Source of the DNA: Faecalicatena faecalis
Lineage (GTDB): Bacteria; Bacillota; Clostridia; Lachnospirales; Lachnospiraceae
DNA: 64,000 nucleotides
Assembly (NCBI RefSeq): GCF_012524165.2
Contig: NZ_JABACJ020000003.1
Location: 266,799 to 330,798 of the forward strand
Reading direction: 5' to 3'
The notes below the pieces were generated by a model. That model was not told where the DNA came from and did not search any database. It saw only the letters and a list, made by a program, of their open reading frames with translations. Made by a program: the position numbers and the translations under genes. Shown here in pieces: positions 14,969 through 23,080 of the stretch (positions are counted from its first letter, which is position 1; the number at the start of each line of letters is the position of its first letter).

Positions 14969-15997
14969 CTACATTTCCACAGAGATTTTCTCCTGTTTTT
15001 CTCCCTGACCATCCTCTTTTCTGAAGACCTTTGCCAGAATGAAACCTCCAAAAATCACACCGTTCACTATCAGCGCCGGAATCAGTGCCGCCCACTCGAC
15101 ACTCTGGTTATGGATGACCTCTGCACTGAAAGTCCCTGTCACGATTGGAACCAGATTATTATTCAGGAAATGCAGAATCACAGGCACCCAGATATTCTGC
15201 GTCTTCATGTAGGCGTACGCGAAGAAGATTCCCAGGGTAATGCATGTGATCTGCTGTCCCACCATCCCATAAAACCCATTGTCAGGCGTATAATAGAAGA
15301 AGTTCACCGGCATATGCCACAGTCCCCACACAACTCCCAGAAGAATCACACCCGCACGTTTTCCAAAACGCCTCTGCAGAAGCGGCTGCAGAAAATATCT
15401 CCATCCGTATTCTTCACCGAAGAATGCAATAAATACAAAGAAGAAGTTGATCAGTATGGTAAACAGCAGGATCCATGTCGTCGGATTTTTTGCGATTTCT
15501 CCCATCACCCAGAGCTGCCCGGATAAACCATAGGAAATTGCTGTGCGCAGTAAATACAGTCCCACAAACAAAAGGATACACAATACTGAGCTTTTGCCCT
15601 TCTTCCACCGCAGTCCGACAGCCGCACGCTTTTCCTTTTTTTCTGTCAGCATCAGGATTCCACACACGATACTGCCTGCAATCAGGATAAACTGGCTGCA
15701 AAGATTCCACTGCATATCGCCTGCAAATACACTGACCACTGCACACAGAACCATCAGCAGCGTGATGATCAGATACGAAAGATAGAACCTCTTCGGAATC
15801 CCGCCGTCCCCTTTTTTCGTAATCAGGTATGCAAGCATGACTCCTGCTGCCGGATACAGCATCTGGGCATTCGGAAATACACTGACATCCTCCCCCGATG
15901 CAAACCCGTACCACATCACCAGCCCCAACAGAAACGTGACTCCATATGCCACGATCACATAGATCAATAACTGCTTCTTCTCAAGCTTAGATAACAT
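14969..15997 (-). CDS. CPBP-family intramembrane protease
   Basis: 342 residues with about eight membrane segments. The Abi/CPBP motifs are GEEYGWRYFLQP (motif 1, the Glu-Glu pair), LLGVVWGLWHMPVNFF (motif 2) and ILHFLNNNLVP (motif 3). Bacterial CPBP proteins act in bacteriocin self-immunity or peptide maturation. It is the last gene of an operon with a LytTR response regulator, a GHKL kinase and a DUF3887 lipoprotein, a setting common for peptide-sensing systems in Clostridia. GGAGG lies seven bases before the ATG. Confidence 0.88.
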   Translation of the reverse strand: MLSKLEKKQLLIYVIVAYGVTFLLGLVMWYGFASGEDVSVFPNAQMLYPAAGVMLAYLITKKGDGGIPKRFYLSYLIITLLMVLCAVVSVFAGDMQWNLCSQFILIAGSIVCGILMLTEKKEKRAAVGLRWKKGKSSVLCILLFVGLYLLRTAISYGLSGQLWVMGEIAKNPTTWILLFTILINFFFVFIAFFGEEYGWRYFLQPLLQRRFGKRAGVILLGVVWGLWHMPVNFFYYTPDNGFYGMVGQQITCITLGIFFAYAYMKTQNIWVPVILHFLNNNLVPIVTGTFSAEVIHNQSVEWAALIPALIVNGVIFGGFILAKVFRKEDGQGEKQEKISVEM

Positions 15998-16015
15998 TTC
16001 AATTCCTCCACTCTA

Positions 16016-16450
16016 CTATTTAATCAAAAACTGGATCAGCTTCATATCCTCATCAAATCCAATCGAAAACTGAATCTTCCCATCCTCATAGGCACCGACC
16101 ATCACGATGCCCGCATAATCAGCTCCACTTTTCTTATCCTTACTCCCCATGACTACGGTCTTCTCGATTTCTTTGAATGCTCCCCTTTTATCCAGGAATG
16201 GGTCACACTGCTCCTGATATCCTTCTACAGATAAAATTTCCTTAAACTCTTCCGTCCCCATTTCACAGATTCCTTCATAATCTCTCTCATTAAAAAGCTC
16301 GATTGCCTTCATCGCCTCGCTTTTTACTGTCTCCTCATCGAACTTATCCGACAACTCCGTCTCCTTGTTCTGACATCCCAGCAGTCCCATGTTAAGTAAA
16401 ATCACAACTGCCAGGAATCCCACTTTTATCATCATCTTAAAGCTTCCCAT
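16016..16450 (-). CDS. DUF3887-type lipoprotein
   Basis: 144 residues with a lipoprotein signal peptide (hydrophobic residues 8-25, lipobox LLGC). The soluble domain is of the DUF3887 kind (FNERDYEGICEMGTEEFKEIL, YAGIVMVGAYEDGKIQFSIGFDEDMKL), an NTF2-like fold of unknown function. Its ATG lies inside the 3' end of the kinase gene (19-base overlap), with GGAGAG upstream. Co-occurrence with CPBP proteases and LytTR systems suggests a role at the cell surface. Confidence 0.78.
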   Translation of the reverse strand: MGSFKMMIKVGFLAVVILLNMGLLGCQNKETELSDKFDEETVKSEAMKAIELFNERDYEGICEMGTEEFKEILSVEGYQEQCDPFLDKRGAFKEIEKTVVMGSKDKKSGADYAGIVMVGAYEDGKIQFSIGFDEDMKLIQFLIK

Positions 16451-17715
16451 TTCGTCTCTCCATTCTTATTTGCAAACAATATTGTTACCGAAAAAATATC
16501 TCCATCTGCCTGTATCTCCATCTGCCCGTCATACTTTTCCACCGCCTGACGTACATTCTGCAGTCCGATTCCTTCATGTCCGGCCTTGGCGGATCTGCCT
16601 TCTTTATAAGGCACAAAAAGCGGATTGCTGATCTTCACGATGGTAAAATCCTGGATTGCCTCTCCCCGGATCTTTATCCAGAAGTCCCTATGTCCCGCCC
16701 CTGCTTCAACCGCATTGACCAGCAGATTGGCGAAGATCGTTGTAATATCGATATCGGAGATGAACTCCAGTCCGATGCCCCCCAGGTTGCAGTCCACCTG
16801 CTCCACGGGAATCGCCTTCAATTTATCATTCAAAACGATGTTGAGCATCTTATTTTCCGTATAAAACTTCATTCCCATAGAATTCAGCATATCGTGTACA
16901 TCCTCGATATACTTCCGGTCCTCAATCTTATACTTCTGCTCGATCGCATGGAGATGATTCCTGATATCGTGGATGATTCGTCTGGATTCATTATAATTGC
17001 GCTCCATCTCCTCGTAATACTGAACCGTCATATCCTTCTGCTGCTGCATCAGCTCCAGCCTGTGCTTGAACTCCCGGTTCTTCTCCACATCATACCAGAA
17101 ATAAAGGCAGTACAGATTCAGTACCCCCAGCAGTACCGTAAACACGATCAACCATCCCGTTCCGTATCTGACAAAAAATACCTCGCCGGAGATCACATAC
17201 AGAAAGAACAGGGCAAGACTGAATATGGGCACAAGAACCATTCCGCGCATTTTCATATGTTCCATATCCGTGAACCGCTTTCGGACCACTTTCCATAAGA
17301 TAAATGTTGCACCGATCTGAAAAATCCATCTCAAAATCATAAATAAGTAGAAAAAAATCTGATTATCCAGTGGGAATACACTATAAATGCCAGATGACAC
17401 AAGACTCCCCAGATACTGTGCCGCTACCAGAAGGACATTATAAATGACCTGACACACCATTCCCAGGCTATTGCGGAAATAGAGAAAATATGCCATCAGC
17501 AGTGACCACAGGGTCAGTCCCACTACCGTTGCCGGGTCCCATTTGACAAACGCTGGAAGAATCCATGTTAAAGCCCCATATATAATCCAGGCAATCACTT
17601 TCTTCCACCGTTTTGCTTCCACATTACTGGGGACCACATGCATAATACTCAGTGCACAGCCGATCAAAATCACGATATCAATTATAGTTATCACATATGC
17701 AATTACTGTATCCAT
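16432..17715 (-). CDS. GHKL-type sensor histidine kinase (AgrC-like)
   Basis: 427 residues. Six to seven N-terminal membrane helices (about residues 1-200) are followed by the H-box IHDIRNHLHAIEQ with the phosphoacceptor histidine. The GHKL ATPase has the N-box NLLVNAVEAGAG and G-box GIGLQNVRQAVEKY. The architecture is that of AgrC/quorum-peptide receptors. The ATG overlaps the response-regulator stop (TGATG), giving coupling; a GTG one codon earlier is possible. No pheromone-precursor gene is apparent nearby. Confidence 0.88.
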   Translation of the reverse strand: MDTVIAYVITIIDIVILIGCALSIMHVVPSNVEAKRWKKVIAWIIYGALTWILPAFVKWDPATVVGLTLWSLLMAYFLYFRNSLGMVCQVIYNVLLVAAQYLGSLVSSGIYSVFPLDNQIFFYLFMILRWIFQIGATFILWKVVRKRFTDMEHMKMRGMVLVPIFSLALFFLYVISGEVFFVRYGTGWLIVFTVLLGVLNLYCLYFWYDVEKNREFKHRLELMQQQKDMTVQYYEEMERNYNESRRIIHDIRNHLHAIEQKYKIEDRKYIEDVHDMLNSMGMKFYTENKMLNIVLNDKLKAIPVEQVDCNLGGIGLEFISDIDITTIFANLLVNAVEAGAGHRDFWIKIRGEAIQDFTIVKISNPLFVPYKEGRSAKAGHEGIGLQNVRQAVEKYDGQMEIQADGDIFSVTILFANKNGETKWEALR

Positions 17716-18422
17716 CACCGGTTCCCCTCCAATCTTCCTGCAAGATAGGTAAGCAGCTCCTGCTTCCATACCTTCTGCTTTTTCTGTGCCAGTGGAATCT
17801 CCATCCCATTATCCAGAAGGATTCTGCCTGTAAGCACATTTTTCACATGCAGCATATTGACCACAAAGCTCTGATGCGGCATGGAGAATCCAAAGGGCTT
17901 CATCCGCTCCGCCACACTCCCGATCTTCTCCTGCATAGTATATCTGCCGTCCGCCGCAACAATCTGCACCTTCCGGCTCAGGTATTCAAAATAATAGATC
18001 TGATCTACCGGCAGGCATAACAAGCCCTGCCCCGTCTGGAAATCCAGAACATCCCCTTTGGGCTGGTAGAAATAATCAAAGATATCCTTTAAGACCTGGC
18101 GGACCTCCTGCCTGTTCACCGGCTTTAGCAGATACTGAAATGCGTGCACCTTGAACGCCCCAGCCACATAATCACGGTAAGCAGTCAGATAGACGATCTT
18201 CACCTCTTTATCCTGCTTACGTATCCGAAGCCCTGTCTCTATCCCGTTCATCCCCTCCATATCAATATCTAAAAACACTGCATGATAAGAACTGTAATCC
18301 TTCAGCAGCTCCTCCCCTGAATAAAAACACTCCACCCAAATCGAAGAATCCCACTCCCGAATCAAAGCCGCAGTTTCCTCTGTTGTTGTCTTATCATCAT
18401 CGCATACGGCGACTCTGTACAT
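17715..18422 (-). CDS. LytTR-family response regulator (AgrA-like)
   Basis: 235 residues. The receiver domain is at residues 1-120, with acidic residues VCDDD, phosphoacceptor Asp in VFLDIDMEGMNG, Thr in YLTAY and Lys in YLLKPV. The LytTR DNA-binding domain follows (IYYFEYLSRKVQIVAADG, MPHQSFVVNMLHVKNV). It is first in a four-gene operon with its kinase. Direct repeats upstream of its promoter suggest autoregulation. Confidence 0.92.
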   Translation of the reverse strand: MYRVAVCDDDKTTTEETAALIREWDSSIWVECFYSGEELLKDYSSYHAVFLDIDMEGMNGIETGLRIRKQDKEVKIVYLTAYRDYVAGAFKVHAFQYLLKPVNRQEVRQVLKDIFDYFYQPKGDVLDFQTGQGLLCLPVDQIYYFEYLSRKVQIVAADGRYTMQEKIGSVAERMKPFGFSMPHQSFVVNMLHVKNVLTGRILLDNGMEIPLAQKKQKVWKQELLTYLAGRLEGNR

Positions 18423-18464
18423 AAACTTTTCTCCCTTTCCTCACGCTGTTTTTCTTTGTTTTTT

Positions 18465-18492
18465 AGTTTAACATAGTTGTGGGAAATGTAAA
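18465..18492 (-). promoter_or_regulatory. Promoter of the LytTR operon
   Basis: On the minus strand TTTACA (18487-18492) and TAAACT (18465-18470) are separated by 16 bases, about 43 bases before the response-regulator ATG. Confidence 0.5.
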
Positions 18493-18507
18493 TATCGGAA
18501 TCATGAT

Positions 18508-18548
18508 TGACAAAAACAGGGTATTAAATGACAAAACGAAATGACAAC
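18508..18548 (-). promoter_or_regulatory. Direct repeats upstream of the LytTR promoter, likely regulator site
   Basis: AAATGACAA occurs twice (18527-18535 and 18540-18548), 13 bp apart. A third TGACA core lies at 18508-18512, 21 bp away. LytTR regulators bind pairs of 9-bp direct repeats spaced about two turns apart just upstream of -35, and these lie 16-56 bp upstream of the -35 box. Binding by the product of 17715-18422 is inferred. Confidence 0.5.
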
Positions 18549-18570
18549 CTTTATACTATGACTTGCCAAT

Positions 18571-18629
18571 AAAATATCCCAGTAAGAATTGGTCTATTCG
18601 TTTAACCTGATTCTTACCGGGATATTTTT
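18571..18629. terminator. Terminator-like hairpin upstream of the LytTR operon
   Basis: AAATATCCC-GTAAGAAT pairs with ATTCTTAC-GGGATATTT around a loop of about 15 bases, with ATTTTTA on the plus strand and ATTTTATT on the minus strand. It may end transcription leaking from the decayed genes at higher coordinates. The space from 18423 to 18754 holds this, the LytTR promoter elements and a small stem at 18702-18722 (AGCGGAG/CTCCGCT); no gene is seen there. Confidence 0.6.
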
Positions 18630-18754
18630 ACGTTTCCTGAATACAACAGTGCAAGTGAATCCAGACAGTTTATTAAATTTTAAGAGTTGGATATAGGGTA
18701 AAGCGGAGAATTCCCCTCCGCTCCTCTCTGATATTCACATGTTATATTCTACAA

Positions 18755-18881
18755 TTCAATCTCATTCAGTGTCCGCACCACCGTCACTCCGGATACTCCC
18801 GTACCTGTTCTCTACTCACAAGAATCGGCCGTATTCCTGCACCATTGTCCCTGTATAATCCATGAAAACTGCTTTTATCAT
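18755..18881 (-). pseudogene. Remnant of a HAD hydrolase gene (internal deletion)
   Basis: The minus strand keeps the first 15 or so codons of a HAD gene (MIKAVFMDYTGTMVQE) fused to its last 25 codons, and these are close matches to the intact gene at 21663-22319. About 530 bp of the middle are missing. The junction falls at CCTGC, which occurs at both edges in the intact copy, so deletion at microhomology is likely. A one-base loss near 18790 adds a frameshift. It is a decayed duplicate. Confidence 0.8.
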
Positions 18882-18964
18882 ATTATTTTTTCCTACCTTT
18901 GAAATTCTTCAATACTTTTTTGACTGCTCTAATATGCTCTAGTAACCACCTCTGCATTTATGAA

Positions 18965-19735
18965 TTATAAGAGTGATATTATGACTACTACAACCACAAT
19001 CCCCAGTATAATATAAGTGAAAGGACACTCAAAATTAAATGTAACTCCTATGCCAATTCTTTTAGGAACAATCAGCTGCCATTTAGGATATTGGTATTCA
19101 CCATCAGCCAAGAATCTGACCTTTACTTTATGATAACATACCTTATAAATTGTCATATTTATTATCAGTTCCAAAATGAATATTAATACAACGATATTTT
19201 CATTCATAGAATCATCAAGCATACAAATATAAAGAGTACCTATTGATATAGAAAAAATAATAGAATATACCCCTGCAAGAGCATTTTTTCTATATATACT
19301 GTCTTAATTCCTGCAGTTCCATTTTTTTAATCTGTCCATCAGACAATTTATTAATTGTTTTATTTTCTACAAAATTAAAAATTCCCGAGGCAAAGACTAT
19401 CAGCAGTATAAGTGCAGCGGAGAGATAATCATCAGAATGTGTTTTCTCTATTAATGCATATAAAACAGCCAGAATCAAGAACAGATAAAGACAAGTCGGT
19501 ATTTTTACATACTCCCTTAATAAAGTTTTTAAATCTTGTTTTTCAATTTGATTTGTTAAATTATAATAACTTATGAAATATATATTCAGTAAAATAATAT
19601 GCCCCACAATAAACAGCGCCCAGATTAACGCATTATTATGCATTACACTGGTCAAAATGAGGAGCACTGCAATAAAAGCTCCTGACACGAACAGCCTGTT
19701 TTTTTACGATGATCTGGAATGAATATTCCAAACAT
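18965..19735 (-). pseudogene. Frameshifted multi-pass membrane protein (DUF1648/DUF5808-like)
   Basis: Three frames read as one membrane protein once two frameshifts are allowed. MFGIFIPDHRKK (from 19735) joins NRLFVSGAFIAVLL at a run of seven A. LQELRQ (about 19290) joins a frame reading RKNALAGVYSIIF that continues to 18965. The C-terminal part contains YPKWQLIVPKRIGIGVTFNFECP, matching the DUF5808 pattern seen in SdpI/DUF1648-like membrane proteins. The N-terminus may also be lost. The two intact pieces are 85 and 132 residues. Sequencing error is a weaker alternative because two independent shifts are needed. Confidence 0.6.
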
Positions 19736-19878
19736 AACACTTTCTAGTTAAATCACGCTTTCAAGAATTAAAAGCATTCATACCACTTCCTTGTCTAAAG
19801 ATTGTTTCACTTTTCTGACAAATTGTCAACAATAATCATTCAAATAAGAAAAAATGCAAATACAAGATTTAAGTGAAT

Positions 19879-19903
19879 AGAGCGGATATCAATCATCCGC
19901 TCT
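19879..19903. terminator. Hairpin after the toxin-antitoxin genes
   Basis: A perfect 9-bp stem AGAGCGGAT/ATCCGCTCT with a 7-base loop, just beyond the antitoxin stop. The T-run is better on the plus strand (TTTTA). Confidence 0.5.
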
Positions 19904-19917
19904 TTTACCTAATATAT

Positions 19918-20217
19918 TTAACCATTTTGCTGCTTTTTTACAATGCGTAGTTCATATCCAAGTATGTCCAATAACCTGCAGAACGTTTTCAACGTGGGAT
20001 TGCTTTCCCTCTTTTCAATCCGTGATATTACCTGTTGTCTGCTGCCTGATTCCTTTGCCAGCATGGCCTGAGTCATGTGCTGTTCATTCCTGAGCCTGAT
20101 AAATTCACCTAACAGTTTATACTCAGGACGGCTCTTCTCCCATGCATCAGCAAAGTCTTTATCTCTTTTCTTTTCCTCTTCTATACATTTGTTCACATTG
20201 ATTTTTGTATATGGCAC
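19918..20217 (-). CDS. HigA-like XRE-family antitoxin
   Basis: About 99 residues. An XRE helix-turn-helix (about residues 40-85) contains RNEQHMTQAMLAKESGSRQQVISRIEKRESNPTLKTFCRLLDILGYEL in outline. The likely start is GTG at 20217, because GGAGGGAATAAAC precedes it. An upstream ATG at 20232 has no ribosome site and would place the Shine-Dalgarno inside the gene. It follows the toxin gene by about 20 bases, the toxin-first order typical of HigBA. The product should neutralise the toxin and repress the shared promoter. Confidence 0.85.
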   Translation of the reverse strand: MPYTKINVNKCIEEEKKRDKDFADAWEKSRPEYKLLGEFIRLRNEQHMTQAMLAKESGSRQQVISRIEKRESNPTLKTFCRLLDILGYELRIVKKQQNG

Positions 20218-20236
20218 GTTTATTCCCTCCATTTCA

Positions 20237-20575
20237 TTATAAGAACCTCTTATGCAAAACTTTTTCTAAATCCTTGGCTCGTTTTATTATCACATTTTCG
20301 TCCTTTTTCTCTGTCTTATTCTTTTGCTTCTTACAGGCATGCAGAAGATAGACATTCTGCCTGTCTACTGTGATATAAAAGATTCTATTATGCTTTCTAA
20401 AATAAACTTCCCAAACTTTGCCCCTCCAGGGCTTTACCACTAATGAATCTAAATGGTCATTTTCTAATTCTTCCAAAACTGAAAAACCATCAATCTTTTC
20501 ATCCCTAAGCAAGCCTCTTATATAGTCTAAAATATAATCTTTACCACCTGATGAAGTATAACTATGTATTATCAT
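20237..20575 (-). CDS. HigB/RelE-superfamily toxin (phage-derived Gp49-like)
   Basis: 112 residues of the Gp49-like HigB group. The pattern is VVKPWRGKVWEVYFRKHNRIFYI, then VYLLHACKKQKNKT and a final helix with IIKRAKDLEKVL. Relatives cut mRNA at the ribosome. Arginine and lysine residues in these stretches are the likely RNA-contacting ones. It is the first gene of a two-gene operon with the XRE antitoxin. Confidence 0.85.
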   Translation of the reverse strand: MIIHSYTSSGGKDYILDYIRGLLRDEKIDGFSVLEELENDHLDSLVVKPWRGKVWEVYFRKHNRIFYITVDRQNVYLLHACKKQKNKTEKKDENVIIKRAKDLEKVLHKRFL

Positions 20576-20608
20576 TTATTTACCACTGCGATTGCCATTC
20601 CCATTTGC

Positions 20609-20637
20609 ATCATACAACTTTTATGTTGTAATATCAA
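20609..20637 (-). promoter_or_regulatory. HigBA promoter with embedded operator
   Basis: On the minus strand TTGATA (20632-20637) and TATGAT (20609-20614) are separated by 17 bases. The spacer is filled by an inverted repeat TACAAC-N6-GTTGTA (20613-20630). A repressor bound there would block RNA polymerase directly, as expected for autoregulation by the antitoxin. Confidence 0.7.
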
Positions 20638-20701
20638 TCAATTAAATGAGGAAAGATAGCGGTAAATAAGCGCAGACTGCTTTGCTTGTTCTGTGTTCAC
20701 A

Positions 20702-21640
20702 TTAATTTCGAAAAATGGTATGTTTCTCCCCTGCTTCTCTGTGATATTCACTTGTAAACAGAAACATCCCCCAAATACACGACAGAATAATATTCCCGAC
20801 TACAAAACGAGTGATATCTACCGACATAAAAGAAAAAATCGTATTATGAGCACAATGGATCATTGCAGGTATCCAGATATTTTGGGTTTTCATATAAACG
20901 TAACCTAGGAATATTGAAAGTGCCATTACTAATATAAAGCGGATTGCAGTGATTCTCCAATCCCACTTTCCTGCATAGAAAAACGGAATATGCCATAACT
21001 CCCAGATGATTCCCGTTGCTATTACCCCCATACGCTTTCCAATTCTTTTCTGTAAAAATGGCTGCAAATATCCGCGCCATCCCAACTCTTCCCCTAAGAA
21101 TAGCGCCCCCTGAAACAAAAAGGAGGGAACTAAGACTAAAAGGCTGAAAAATAGTTTACTATAATCTAAATTACCACGCTGCATGACACTGATTGCAATG
21201 GTTGAGACCACTGTATAAAGGAGTAAATACTTCGCTCCTTTTCGCCCATTCCGTCCCAGATCTAACTCGGGACACGACTCCCACCCATGACTTAAAAGAA
21301 TCAAAGAAGAAATGACCAATACACCAACTAAAGCTATTGTCAGCACCGTATCCTTCACGTCACCCAAAATCCCCACAAGCATAATACATGTAGCCGCCGC
21401 CAGTGTTATAATGAGAACAAGATAAAAGCTGCGGATTGTTTTCTCCTGTTTGCTCGATGCCATCTTCCCTATTGCAACACCGGCAGCCGGTGTTAACATC
21501 ATATATTTGGAAATCATGCTTATGTCGCTATATATCTTGAAATGAATTAAGATACCAAAAATAATTCCTGTGCCAAATGAAACTGCCAGAAAGACTCCCA
21601 TTTCTACTCTGTTCTTTTTTGAGATTATTTTCTCGTTCAT
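20702..21640 (-). CDS. CPBP-family intramembrane protease (second copy)
   Basis: 312 residues from the ATG at 21640 (GGAGAG upstream; the longer frame would use that ribosome site as codons). About eight membrane helices. The motifs are GEELGWRGYLQPFLQKR, IIWELWHIPFF and MIHCAHNTIF. It shares the pattern and local wording (YMKTQNIW) with the CPBP gene at 14969-15997, so the two are paralogues. It ends in EKHTIFRN. It starts 23 bases after the HAD gene stop and is probably co-transcribed with it. Confidence 0.87.
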   Translation of the reverse strand: MNEKIISKKNRVEMGVFLAVSFGTGIIFGILIHFKIYSDISMISKYMMLTPAAGVAIGKMASSKQEKTIRSFYLVLIITLAAATCIMLVGILGDVKDTVLTIALVGVLVISSLILLSHGWESCPELDLGRNGRKGAKYLLLYTVVSTIAISVMQRGNLDYSKLFFSLLVLVPSFLFQGALFLGEELGWRGYLQPFLQKRIGKRMGVIATGIIWELWHIPFFYAGKWDWRITAIRFILVMALSIFLGYVYMKTQNIWIPAMIHCAHNTIFSFMSVDITRFVVGNIILSCIWGMFLFTSEYHREAGEKHTIFRN

Positions 21641-21662
21641 CTTTCTCTCCAATCAGTCAGGT

Positions 21663-22319
21663 CTAGCGTATTTCCGCAACCTCATCCAGTGACCGCACCA
21701 CCGTCACTCCCGGATATTCCCGTGTCTTTTCTCTGCTCACAAGAATTGGCTGTATCCCTGCTTCAAGTGCGCCCTGTACATCAGACATGTAAGAGTCCCC
21801 GATATGAACGACCTCCTCTGGCTTACAACCACTGATTTCCAACGCCTTGTCAAAAATTTCCTTATGAGGTTTATAGGCTCTTACCATATCCGCCGAAATA
21901 ATTCCCGCAGGGTGGAGCCCCTTTTCCTGCATACTCTTCTTTACGTACTGCACTCCATTATTCGTAATCACATAGATTGGCAGACCACAACGCTCATGGA
22001 AGCCTTTCACATCAGGAAACAGCGGCGCATGTACCCAGAATTCTCTGAACAGCTCATGCAGTTCTTCCAAATCATCTTCAAGATGAAATTCATCCTCCAA
22101 TTTTGTCAGTACCTCATCTACAATCTCTTCTTCTGTCAAATAACAATCACCATAACGGCTCTCTTCATACTCCTTCACCTGCTTCCACCAGTATGAGACA
22201 GCCTCCTGCGGGTCGTGTAGATCACTGTTTTTACAGATTCGCATCACGACCTCCTGAATCTCCTTGCCTTCTTCCTGCACCATTGTCCCTGTATAATCCA
22301 TGAATACTGCTTTTATCAT
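21663..22319 (-). CDS. HAD-superfamily hydrolase
   Basis: 218 residues. Motif I is FMDYTGTM (nucleophile Asp8), motif II VITNN, motif III the lysine of AYKPHKEIF and motif IV HIGDSYMSDVQGALEAG. A helical cap lies between motifs I and II (about residues 15-90). The second aspartate of the usual DxD is threonine here (D-Y-T), which in HAD enzymes often goes with altered chemistry, so phosphatase activity is uncertain. A deleted duplicate lies at 18755-18881. The substrate is unknown. Confidence 0.85.
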   Translation of the reverse strand: MIKAVFMDYTGTMVQEEGKEIQEVVMRICKNSDLHDPQEAVSYWWKQVKEYEESRYGDCYLTEEEIVDEVLTKLEDEFHLEDDLEELHELFREFWVHAPLFPDVKGFHERCGLPIYVITNNGVQYVKKSMQEKGLHPAGIISADMVRAYKPHKEIFDKALEISGCKPEEVVHIGDSYMSDVQGALEAGIQPILVSREKTREYPGVTVVRSLDEVAEIR

Positions 22320-22424
22320 CTTACTTTTCCTTTCACTGCTTTTTGAGAATGAATATCCTGATTATAGCAAATCAGGATGTGCTATTACTATAACACACCC
22401 TTACTGTATATTTCATTTATTTTA

Positions 22425-23057
22425 TTAAATCCCGATTTCTCTGATTTTTTCCACCATCATTTCTGCCATCTGCCGATGCCCTTTCTCTGTATAGTGTATT
22501 CCATCCACATCATTGACCTCAATCATTCCCTCGGGATTCAGATAATGAATCTGATTTCTCTTAGCAATCTCTTCATAATAAGGTGCCAGCATTTTACTCT
22601 TCTCTTCCGCCCCTGCCAGCATCTGATCCAAATCTGGATTATTTACACTGTGGATTGGTACAGGAGTGACAAGCAAAACCTGTGGTGCCTGAAAATCAAT
22701 TCCCGCATCAGATTTTAGAATCGTCTTAACCAAGTTTTCCATGGCCACAGATACGTCAAATGCAGAGACCGAAAAACGTGTCTTCAAGTCATTCGTTCCC
22801 AGCATGATGATCACGAGATCCAGCGGTTTATGGCTGTCCAGGCAGGGAAGCAGATACTTCTTCCCATTTTTATAGTCCTCTACCGGATCATCCCAGACAG
22901 TCGTTCTTCCGCCCAGTCCCTCTTCTATCACATAGTATTCTTCACCCAGCATTTTCTGGAGAATTCCCGTCCATCTAACCTCCCTTGGATAGCGGGTCTG
23001 CAGGTCAGATTTCAGACCGTATGTATTTGAATCCCCATAACATAATATTGTTTTCAT
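22425..23057 (-). CDS. SGNH/GDSL-family hydrolase (esterase)
   Basis: 210 residues from the ATG at 23057 (AAGGAATTGC upstream). Block I is CYGDSNTYG with the nucleophile serine, the block II glycine is in GGRTT, block III is LGTNDLK and block V is DGIHYTEKGH with Asp/His. No signal peptide, so it is cytoplasmic. It follows the permease gene of the ribose-type importer by 23 bases, which suggests it deacylates the imported sugar or glycoside. Arylesterase-type SGNH enzymes look similar. Confidence 0.88.
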   Translation of the reverse strand: MKTILCYGDSNTYGLKSDLQTRYPREVRWTGILQKMLGEEYYVIEEGLGGRTTVWDDPVEDYKNGKKYLLPCLDSHKPLDLVIIMLGTNDLKTRFSVSAFDVSVAMENLVKTILKSDAGIDFQAPQVLLVTPVPIHSVNNPDLDQMLAGAEEKSKMLAPYYEEIAKRNQIHYLNPEGMIEVNDVDGIHYTEKGHRQMAEMMVEKIREIGI

Positions 23058-23080
23058 GCAATTCCTTCTTTCCAATCGTT

